Source: Scatosoma sp900555925
Lineage (GTDB): Bacteria; Bacillota; Clostridia; Christensenellales; Borkfalkiaceae
Length of the DNA stretch: 64,000 nucleotides
Direction: 5' to 3'
Assembly: GCA_959603585.1 (NCBI GenBank)
Contig: CAUGYD010000010.1
Span: 26,333 to 90,332, forward strand
The notes beneath the pieces were generated by a model, which did not search any database, had not been told where the DNA came from, and was given only the letters and a program-made list of their open reading frames with translations. Below, one piece after another: positions 53,519 through 60,572 of this stretch (position 1 is the first letter of the stretch; each line of letters starts with the position of its first letter). The position numbers were made by a program, and so were the translations under genes.

Positions 53519-53612
53519 AAATAAATCATTTTGCTGCCACCGGGTAGCATAAAACATTCGCCAGCACATCGTTAGGTCTTTGAAGATGTGCCCGCGAATG
53601 TTTTTTTTCGGA
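53519..53612 (+). promoter_or_regulatory. Structured 5' leader with terminator before pnuC (candidate riboswitch/attenuator)
   Basis: Two hairpins are visible. The first (53532-53549) has a 7-base stem TGCTGCC/GGGTAGCA with an ACCG loop. The second (53553-53602) has an outer 9-base stem AACATTCGC/GCGAATGTT, a small internal loop and an inner 7-base stem GCACATC/GATGTGC. It is followed by T8 (53601-53608), 13 bases before the pnuC start. A terminator ending right before a coding start is the layout of a transcriptional attenuator. PnuC genes are often controlled by NAD- or precursor-sensing leaders, but I cannot match this to a class I know, and other known riboswitch signatures (TPP, fluoride, preQ1-I, THF, ZTP) are absent. 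Confidence 0.6.
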
Positions 53613-53620
53613 GAAATTTC

Positions 53621-53758
53621 ATGAACAAATTCAAATCCCTTTTCAGTTACTTTTCAAAAGCAGAGCTGGCGCTTTGGATTTCTTCCGTCGCCCTTATCGT
53701 CATTTCCTTCTGCATTTTCGACAGAAGCAGCTATCTTAAATATAACTTTTTTCATTAA
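53621..53758 (+). pseudogene. pnuC: pnuC, 5' fragment (nicotinamide riboside transporter)
   Basis: Only 45 codons remain, with GGAG upstream of the ATG. FKSLFSYFSKAELALWISS then a hydrophobic run and SFCIFDRSSYL match the N-terminus of PnuC (which continues in homologues with TLIASLIGVTSLIFNAKG). After SSYL the frame leaves the family and ends. The remaining 170 or so residues are absent; an RpiR gene fragment on the opposite strand begins at the join. No transport is possible from this fragment. Confidence 0.8.
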
Positions 53759-54014
53759 TTTTTTTGTGCACAGGACCTATCTCTTGCGCTAAACTGAGTT
53801 TAAAATCTTGATAACCATTGAACCCGAGAGAACGGCAAAATCTTAATACCGTTGCTTCAGCTACTCCTGCCGCCGCAGCAAATTCAGTAATAGAAAAATA
53901 AATAATATTTTCATAAGAATTTGCTTCCATAAATTGAATTAGCTTTCTTTGCAATTTAGTAACTTTCTTTTCTTTAATTTTCTCAATCCGCGCATTAATT
54001 GTTATTTCGCCCAT
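53736..54014 (-). pseudogene. RpiR/MurR-family regulator, N-terminal HTH fragment
   Basis: About 90 residues: KVTKLQRKLIQFMEANSYENIIYFSITEFAAAAGVAEATVLRFCRSLGFNGYQDFKLSLAQEIG is the HTH_6 domain of RpiR regulators. The SIS sugar-phosphate domain that should follow (about 180 residues) is lost where the gene meets pnuC at about 53740. No good ribosome site precedes it. It may have controlled the adjacent GPH/GH43 locus. From 54015 to 54299 nothing else is seen. Confidence 0.85.
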
Positions 54015-54299
54015 TAACTATGCCAACCTTTGAACATCTTTTAAGTAGCCTAATATATCTTCTGTTTTGATGTAATGAGTCATATTAAAAATTTATTTAT
54101 AACAAAAAAATATCTTGAAAAGCCCTTATTTATTTTCAAGTTTTCTTAATTTTTTATAATACTTATATATTATAGCAAATTTTTCTATAAAAATCAATTA
54201 TTTTCTCTCATTTTATATATTTTTTGAAATCCCTGTTTTGTTTTAAATTTATATGCAAGCAAAGTAATTGCACATAAATATCTAGTCACAACAGTACGT

Positions 54300-54660
54300 A
54301 ACTTACAAAACCGACTGCAAGAATGACCTATGATAAGGACCTCCTCCGAGTGTCTACTTTTTCATAGCGACCAAGGAATCCACTACACATCGATCGAATT
54401 TGGAAAACATCTAAAAAGTATCAACGTAACATCATCATTTTCAAATTTGGGAATACCTTATGAAAATTCCGTTATGAAATCATTCATCGGAAGTATTAAG
54501 CGTGAGGCATTATACCGTTATCGTTTATTTTTTCGAGGATGTCGAAACATATTATTACCTTCTATAACAATAAACGACCGCATTCTATTCTCATGAAACA
54601 AAAACCAAATAAGTTTGAAACCAATTTTTTCTGCAAACATCAATAAAATATTGATATTGA
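54300..54660 (+). mobile_element. IS3-family transposase (orfB) remnant
   Basis: LLFHSDQGIHYTSIEFGKHLKSI, the GIPYENSVMKSFIGSIKREALYRY block (catalytic Asp and Glu of the DDE domain) and, in another frame, YNNKRPHSILMKQKPNKFE match the C-terminal part of IS3/IS150 OrfB. The first catalytic Asp and all of OrfA are missing, at least one frameshift is present, and terminal inverted repeats were not found. It is a fossil rather than an active element. Confidence 0.85.
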
Positions 54661-54810
54661 AACAGAACAATTATAGTTCAAAAATGAAACGGCTAATTCG
54701 TTCTCAACTTTGTTTTGGATTTTCACAAAAAGAGTGTTCAATCTTATAGAATATTATATTCATTGTCAAGACTTCAGCAAAATAAAGAAACCTTTATATT
54801 TTTGAATATA

Positions 54811-54859
54811 AAAAGACCTTGAAATATGAACTTATGAGAGTTCAATTTCAAGGTCTTTT
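54811..54859 (-). terminator. Terminator of the GPH symporter gene
   Basis: A long stem (AAAAGACCTTGAAAT with its near complement and a further TGAAC/GTTCA pairing) lies 9 bases after the symporter stop and is followed by T-runs on both strands. Confidence 0.85.
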
Positions 54860-54867
54860 CAACTTTT

Positions 54868-56565
54868 TTATTTTTTTAACTTCCTTTTTGCTTTTTCTTC
54901 GGCAATTCGTCTTTTTTCCGCCATTCTTGTTTGATATTTTGCCTCCTCTGCTTCAAAATCCAAACCTTTTTTCAAACACTTTGTTCTAAGTTCTTCCTTT
55001 CTCGCTTCCTCTGCAACTCGATCAGCCTCTTCTTCCTCCATCCGAAGTTTTTCTTCGGGTGAAATCCAATCAATTCCTGCGGCAATCGCTTCGGCTTTCT
55101 GACGCTCTAAAATTTTTTCTTTATCTGACTCTAAATATCTTTCTACGACAAAGAAAATCATGATGACGGCACAAATAGCATAAGCAACCGTTTCTATCCA
55201 AATATAACTGATCGTATTTGCCGTTTCCAAAGCTCCACCCTTGGATATAGCGTTAAAAATACCGGTTGCAACCGGCGTGGAGGCAGCCATTAAGGAACTG
55301 TAAATCGACATTGTAAGTCCGTCGCAGCGATAACCGTTTTTCGCCTCTATATGGTCGAGAACATCGGCTATTAAGGCAAGAATCATATAACAGGCGGGAG
55401 CAGATCCAAAACTTTTTAATGCGACGCCTATTCCCACTCCGTAAATATTATCGGGGAATATACCGGCGAGCACGCCGCCGCCTACGGCGATTAAGCAACC
55501 GACCAGACATACAATTCGTTTTCCGAATTTTGCGGATAAAATCCAAATAAAGGCCATGGCAATCGCCATGGGAATGGCTCCCAAAACGTTGATAATCGTC
55601 ATCGCACCCGAACCGTCGGCGCCCCCTATGGCCGTGCCAGCAAAATGATCCGAGCAGAAATAAGTAATGGATAAGTTCTTAAAAGCTCCCGATACCTGAA
55701 ACAAAAGATAAAATATAATGACGAGCCACCAATATTTTTCCGTCACAACAGCTTTCAGTTGTTGTTTGACGGAAATCTTTTTATTCGTGGATTCTAAACC
55801 GCTGTTCGTGGCTTCTTCCGTCACTCTTTCGCGGCAAAAATAGTACTGTAACAGAGTAAGTATAAAAGTAAAAATTCCGATTGCGATAAAAGCGATCGTC
55901 CAAGCCGTTTTATCGGGCGTTTGCCAACCGCCGAGAAAAAACGATACAATCAAGGGGAAAACCATGCCACCTGCCCCCATTACACCAACGGAAGCAAAAT
56001 TGGTAAAAGAAGCAAGAAGACTGCGTTGATTACTGTTACGCGTAGATACGGGTATGAGGGTACTGTTTGCCGTATTATACAACGGATAACATACGGAATA
56101 ATACAGATTATAAGCAATTGCGGTGAGTACCATGGTTAAAACCGGGGAATCCGTTCCGTTTCCCATGGGTACGATAAACATAAATATACAGGAAATTCCG
56201 AGCAAGACACTGCTGAGCAATATCCACGGTCTTGCTTTTCCCGCTTTCGTATGCGTTCTTTCGATAATCTGCCCCGCCACTAAATTTCCGACGACAATCA
56301 GAATTGCGGAAAGAAGCGGCAACAATGTCAAAAAGGTTGTAATCGTAGAAGGAAGTACCCCGTTCGTTTTATAGTTTACGAATAAAACGTCCGTCCAATA
56401 TCTATTCAGAAAGTTCGTAAAAATCCCACTGGCCAAAAGCGCGCCAAACGGGCCCAAAAAATATCCGAACAGCATTTCTTTAAATTTTACGTTTGCCGAT
56501 TTTATCTTTGTAGACAAAACCGGATTATCAAAAATACTATTCTTTTTAGTACTCTTATTTTCCAT
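54868..56565 (-). CDS. GPH-family sugar:cation symporter
   Basis: The protein is 565 residues with about 12 membrane segments in residues 30-470. The GPH (MelB/XynB-type) family pattern is seen in the start NVKFKEMLFGYFLGPFGALLASGIFTNFLNRYWTDVLF and in IIERTHTKAGKARPWIL. The C-terminal 95 residues are a highly charged helical tail (EEKLRMEEEEADRVAEEARKEELRTK) in the cytoplasm. It probably imports an oligosaccharide released by the GH43 gene next to it. A 271-base gap separates them, with hairpins near 56610 and 56755. Confidence 0.9.
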   Translation of the reverse strand: MENKSTKKNSIFDNPVLSTKIKSANVKFKEMLFGYFLGPFGALLASGIFTNFLNRYWTDVLFVNYKTNGVLPSTITTFLTLLPLLSAILIVVGNLVAGQIIERTHTKAGKARPWILLSSVLLGISCIFMFIVPMGNGTDSPVLTMVLTAIAYNLYYSVCYPLYNTANSTLIPVSTRNSNQRSLLASFTNFASVGVMGAGGMVFPLIVSFFLGGWQTPDKTAWTIAFIAIGIFTFILTLLQYYFCRERVTEEATNSGLESTNKKISVKQQLKAVVTEKYWWLVIIFYLLFQVSGAFKNLSITYFCSDHFAGTAIGGADGSGAMTIINVLGAIPMAIAMAFIWILSAKFGKRIVCLVGCLIAVGGGVLAGIFPDNIYGVGIGVALKSFGSAPACYMILALIADVLDHIEAKNGYRCDGLTMSIYSSLMAASTPVATGIFNAISKGGALETANTISYIWIETVAYAICAVIMIFFVVERYLESDKEKILERQKAEAIAAGIDWISPEEKLRMEEEEADRVAEEARKEELRTKCLKKGLDFEAEEAKYQTRMAEKRRIAEEKAKRKLKK

Positions 56566-56754
56566 ACCATCCTCCGTTCAATTTTAATATTTTGAAATGA
56601 AAAAGAAAGACGGTTTTTTACCGTCATTTTTAAGGAAGCAGAACAGATAACGAATTCGTATTCTTTATCCCCGCAGTTTTTTGATAAAAATATTTTTTAA
56701 CTTTTGTCGCCCTGTTTTACCGAACAAAACGAAAAAATTTGTACTTTTATCAGT

Positions 56755-56786
56755 GCTCCGATAACTTTTCTACAAGTTATCGGAGC
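56755..56786 (-). terminator. Hairpin after the GH43 gene
   Basis: A 13-base stem (GCTCCGATAACTT with its complement) encloses a 6-base loop, 51 bases after the GH43 stop on the minus strand. A strong T-run is absent, so it may be a weak terminator. A shorter GACGG/CCGTC hairpin with a T-run lies at 56610-56627. The rest of the 271-base gap shows nothing else. Confidence 0.6.
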
Positions 56787-56836
56787 TTACTTTCTATGTA
56801 AAACCGCGCAACCGATTCTCGACCGCTTTGCCCTCT

Positions 56837-58255
56837 CTAATTTATCGTAAATGCGCGAAAATCACATTTGCCCTTTCCTTCATAAGTGAAATACAGTGCC
56901 GAAATCCCGTTTTCTCCGTTCCAATTTCCGCAAAAGTTTTCATAGCTTTTCTTTGCCAAAACGGGAATAATACATACGGGAATTCCGTCTTTTTTCGTAC
57001 GAACAACAAACCTCCCTTGCGCACTTCCTTTGATAGATACCGCAATTCGTTGAACGTCCTCTAAATCAAAATATTTGAAGCCCGCCGTGGCCCCGTCGCA
57101 AAAATTGGCAATGTATTGATCGGGATTGTTTTCTCTATCTTTTCCCGTCTGAGTGAAATAGGGATGACCTCCTTTACCGGCCTTGAAAATACTGCCGTGA
57201 AAGCGTGCACCGTTTTTCGAGAAAAGATTACAGGCAATCCGCGCCTCATAAGTTCCCGCTCCTTTGAGCGGTCCGCCGTTCAATCCGCAGCTTGTCGTTT
57301 CTACCTGCTTAATCGAACCGTCTTCTCTTATAAAGATTTCTTCCGCGCACGCCTGCCGAGAAAAGCAGGAACGATTTGTATGGCGGTGATAAAAGATATA
57401 ATGTCTGCCGTTTACCTCTAAAATACTGCCGTGCGTGTTCCCCGTATAATTAGAAGCCAAACGGGTATCTTTATGATTGTCCAATCCGATATCGCCGTTG
57501 CTGACGATCGTACCGCCAAATTTCCATTCCCCGTCGGGAGCATCACTCGTTGCATAGCACAGCTCATGTCCGAGCAAAGAAGAATAAATAAAATAATATC
57601 TGTTGTTGATCTTTCTGATCGACGACGCTTCAAAAAAAGCATGCTCGCCTAATTCGCTGTTTCTGTTTCCCGTAATTGTCAGTTTCGGCGGCTTAATTAC
57701 CGTTTTCATGTCTTTCGGATCGAGTTCCACGACAGCCCCGCCTTTAATTTTCTTTTTCGATACCCCTAACACGGGAAAAAACATTGCCGATCCATAATAC
57801 AGCCATACGCGCCCGTTTTCTACATATACGGCAGGATCGAACGGAAGATATTCCTTTGTCCACGGATAAAGGTCCACCTCTCCGTGATACCGGAACGGTC
57901 CTGTCGGCGAAGAGGAAACGGCTACGCGAATCGCCCAGCTTTTCCTGGTAATTCCGGGCGCAAAAGCATAATAGATATAAAATTTCCCGTCGGGTCCCTG
58001 ACAGACATCGGGCGCATACATGTTCCCGCTCTTTTTCGGGTCATGTTTTTTACTCCAAATAACGCCTTCATATTTCCAATCAGATAAATCATCCTTAGGA
58101 GCGGACCAACAAACGTAATCGTTTTGGCAAAAATTATTCGCGTTGAATCTGTCGTGCGAACCATATAAATATACTCTGTCTCCGAATACGTGCGGTTCTC
58201 CGTCCGGAATATACTCCCAGCTCGGAAGAAATGGATTAAATACCTGATTTTTCAT
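56837..58255 (-). CDS. GH43-family glycoside hydrolase
   Basis: The protein is 472 residues without a signal peptide. The five-bladed beta-propeller of GH43 is indicated by FNPFLPSWEYIPDGEPHVFGDRVYLYGSHD (catalytic base Asp in DGEPH), LPFDPAVYVENGRVWLYYG (pKa-tuning Asp) and HAFFEASSIRKINNRYYFIYSS (general acid Glu). A C-terminal beta domain of about 140 residues follows. GH43 enzymes remove arabinose or xylose from plant side chains; cytoplasmic location suits action on imported oligosaccharides via the nearby GPH symporter. Confidence 0.9.
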   Translation of the reverse strand: MKNQVFNPFLPSWEYIPDGEPHVFGDRVYLYGSHDRFNANNFCQNDYVCWSAPKDDLSDWKYEGVIWSKKHDPKKSGNMYAPDVCQGPDGKFYIYYAFAPGITRKSWAIRVAVSSSPTGPFRYHGEVDLYPWTKEYLPFDPAVYVENGRVWLYYGSAMFFPVLGVSKKKIKGGAVVELDPKDMKTVIKPPKLTITGNRNSELGEHAFFEASSIRKINNRYYFIYSSLLGHELCYATSDAPDGEWKFGGTIVSNGDIGLDNHKDTRLASNYTGNTHGSILEVNGRHYIFYHRHTNRSCFSRQACAEEIFIREDGSIKQVETTSCGLNGGPLKGAGTYEARIACNLFSKNGARFHGSIFKAGKGGHPYFTQTGKDRENNPDQYIANFCDGATAGFKYFDLEDVQRIAVSIKGSAQGRFVVRTKKDGIPVCIIPVLAKKSYENFCGNWNGENGISALYFTYEGKGKCDFRAFTIN

Positions 58256-58266
58256 AAAAAACTCCT

Positions 58267-59025
58267 TTATTCGCCGAAATCGATATCTCCGTGTTCATAG
58301 ATATAATTCAGATACTTTTGCATGGCATCTTTATAACACGTTCTGCCGACAACTATCTTCTGTCCGCTTTTTAATGTAATTTCGTCTCTCGAAAAATTAA
58401 TGATTCTTTTACAATTTACGATAAAACTTTTATGTACACGAATGAAATAGCTTTCCTTTAAGCGTTCCTCTATCTCGTTCATGGTCGTATGCAAAACATA
58501 AGAATCGTCTTCGATTCTGTGGATAATCTGCGTATTTCGAAGACTCTCGATATATTCAATATCACTGATATATATAGTCGTAATTCCGTTTTTATCTTTT
58601 ATTTTTAATACGTCGGATGCCTCGGAAGCCGTTAACTTAAACTTAATATAACGATTTAAGACACTAGTAATATCGTCTAAAAATTTATCTTTACGGATAA
58701 ATCCAAACGGATGGACGGCAAACGAATCGAAAACCCTGTTTGAATTGCTCGAAACAAAAATAAAGTCCGGAACGCGGTCCTGCATATATGCAATCATTTG
58801 TTTCGCCATGACAATGCCGTCCACTTCGGGCATATTAATATCCAAAAAAACTAAATCGGTAGGATTATTCTTCAAATAAGAAACGCATTTTTTTGCCGAC
58901 GTAAATGATTTTAAAGAAATATTACCCCCCCCCCGCTTCAAAAAAATCTTTTCGACGCATCCGGAAATTATTTGGAGCGCGGTTTCTTCATCGTCGCATA
59001 TACATATTCTCAAAGGATTTTGCAT
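58267..59025 (-). CDS. LytTR-family response regulator
   Basis: The protein is 252 residues. The receiver domain has acidic residues CDDEETAL, phosphoacceptor Asp in DLVFLDINMPEVDG and Lys in FIRKDKF. The LytTR DNA-binding domain is in residues 145-245 (IYISDIEYIESLRNTQIIHRI, HKSFIVNCKRIINF). The gene is 11 bases after its AgrC-like partner. The DNA codes KRGGGN at residues 31-36 with ten consecutive G, a tract prone to slippage. It lies next to GH43 and GPH genes, so control of these is the simplest inference. No agrB or agrD is present. Confidence 0.93.
   Translation of the reverse strand: MQNPLRICICDDEETALQIISGCVEKIFLKRGGGNISLKSFTSAKKCVSYLKNNPTDLVFLDINMPEVDGIVMAKQMIAYMQDRVPDFIFVSSNSNRVFDSFAVHPFGFIRKDKFLDDITSVLNRYIKFKLTASEASDVLKIKDKNGITTIYISDIEYIESLRNTQIIHRIEDDSYVLHTTMNEIEERLKESYFIRVHKSFIVNCKRIINFSRDEITLKSGQKIVVGRTCYKDAMQKYLNYIYEHGDIDFGE
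58925..58934. repeat. G10 mononucleotide tract inside the LytTR gene
   Basis: Ten C on the plus strand (G on the coding strand) fall near codon 33 of 252. The frame is open with exactly ten. Gain or loss of one base would truncate the protein before the receiver Asp. Confidence 0.95.
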
Positions 59026-59036
59026 AATATTCTCCC

Positions 59037-60401
59037 TTACATACTCAAAAGAGCCTCGGCTATAAATCTGCCTTCGACTATTTTATAATGAAAAAAGCCT
59101 TTATATTTCATTACGATTTGTTTTACAATCTTTGTTCCGTATCCGTGATTCACTTTATCCCTTTTGCTGGTTTCAAGATTTTCTTTCAAATCTTCCTGAA
59201 CTTTATCGGTAGGATTATCGACACGGAAATAGAATTGTCCGTTATACACGCGGATCAATACATTCACCTCTGCATCTTTTTCACACGAACAGTTTTCCAA
59301 AGCATTATCCACAAGATTGCCGATCAATCCGCACAGATCGATCGCATGAATATTGAGTTCATGCGGAACGAGAATTTCCGTATTTAACTTGATTCCGTAT
59401 CCGTAGGCTTTTGCCTTTTCCAAATTGATGATGGCATTGATATCGGCATTGCCGCAATCTATGTAATCGTAAAGGACTCTTCCAAAGGTATCCGAAAAAG
59501 ATTCCACATATTCTTTCAGCAAATCATATTCGCCCGATTCTATCAGGCTTTTCATATAACCATACTGATTTTTGATATCATGTCTGATCTCGCGCAATTC
59601 TACGAGATTGATTTCGGAAAGGCGCATCATCTCCATATCTGTTTCACGCTTTTTCGCTTCCAACTGCAATTCAAGCAAACTATACTGTTCTTTACATAAG
59701 AAATATGTCAAAATATAAATACAAATATTGACAAAATAAATGATGCCGAACAACGCCGCGATAAATATTTTTATGTCATATTTTACATTTTGAATATTCC
59801 ATACGGCAATTTGATGCGCATGAACGAGCACGGCAACAATCGTGACTATGGAAACAGCCACGTTAATGACGATTGCTTTTACAGAAAGTTCGTATTTGAG
59901 AACGAACATATATCTTATTAAAACCGCGAATGCGATAGAAAGAATGTTGCATATAGTTTCTATCACATTTGCATTGGGGAATTCTGAAATTCCTCCGTCT
60001 TCAAAATGTCGGAGAAAGTTTATGGGATGACCGATTTCCATGACAGTCACTACGGTTGAAATCGTAAGTACCGTAAATAATAATTTATGTTTCCAGTCAT
60101 ATCGACAGAAGATCAACGAAAAAATCGTTACGCTGATAATTACAGAGGCCGCAAAATTACTCCCGCGCAAAAAACTTAGCCAGGACTGTGAAAGCAACAA
60201 ACACGTCACGTCCAGCACAATCATTATCGCAAGAAGAATCGCGCCCAGGCCGACATCTTTCAGTATTCTTTTCCAGAGCGCTTTCGTTTTTTCGTTCGCA
60301 GAAGCAAGAATAATAACCGTACAAGCCGACGCAACGATCAGTTGCATCAAAGAATAAATTTGCGTTACAATTGAAATGCTTTCTTTGACATTTTCCCACA
60401 T
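59037..60401 (-). CDS. AgrC-like sensor histidine kinase
   Basis: The protein is 454 residues. About seven membrane segments occupy residues 10-235 and a coiled coil (LELQLEAKKRETDMEMMRLSE) follows. The phosphoacceptor His is in LREIRHDIKNQYGYMKSL near residue 278, the N box is in DLCGLIGNLVDNALENCS and the G2 box is GYGTKIVKQIV. This is the HPK10 (AgrC/FsrC) class, which often senses peptides. No peptide or processing gene lies next to it, so the signal is unknown. Confidence 0.9.
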   Translation of the reverse strand: MWENVKESISIVTQIYSLMQLIVASACTVIILASANEKTKALWKRILKDVGLGAILLAIMIVLDVTCLLLSQSWLSFLRGSNFAASVIISVTIFSLIFCRYDWKHKLLFTVLTISTVVTVMEIGHPINFLRHFEDGGISEFPNANVIETICNILSIAFAVLIRYMFVLKYELSVKAIVINVAVSIVTIVAVLVHAHQIAVWNIQNVKYDIKIFIAALFGIIYFVNICIYILTYFLCKEQYSLLELQLEAKKRETDMEMMRLSEINLVELREIRHDIKNQYGYMKSLIESGEYDLLKEYVESFSDTFGRVLYDYIDCGNADINAIINLEKAKAYGYGIKLNTEILVPHELNIHAIDLCGLIGNLVDNALENCSCEKDAEVNVLIRVYNGQFYFRVDNPTDKVQEDLKENLETSKRDKVNHGYGTKIVKQIVMKYKGFFHYKIVEGRFIAEALLSM

Positions 60402-60410
60402 AGTTGCTTT

Positions 60411-60462
60411 GTCCTCTTATCCTTTGCGATACTATTATAAAAGATAAGAGGACAAATTGCAA
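60411..60462 (-). promoter_or_regulatory. Promoter of the two-component system inside an inverted repeat
   Basis: TTGCAA (60457-60462), a 17-base spacer and TATAAT (60434-60439) on the minus strand point at the kinase gene. A perfect 11-base inverted repeat, GTCCTCTTATC (60411-60421) and GATAAGAGGAC (60443-60453), flanks the -10 with 21 bases between arms. It may be an operator or form an mRNA hairpin. The gap from 60463 to 60572 shows nothing else. Confidence 0.7.
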
Positions 60463-60572
60463 TCTTTTTTATACAAACGGCAACAATATTGTGCCGAACT
60501 GCAAACTTCTATGTCGGCAGCTCTTACCTATTTGTCTTTCCCGTCTCTATCCGTATTCTTTCGAGCCTCGCT

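Noticed and set aside
53519..53612. Leader as TPP, fluoride, preQ1-I, THF or ZTP riboswitch, or T-box
   Set aside because: The conserved sequence words of these classes are not present; only the two-hairpin/terminator layout can be seen.
58267..60401. Complete agr quorum-sensing system
   Set aside because: No agrB protease or agrD peptide gene is found on either side; only the sensor and regulator are present.
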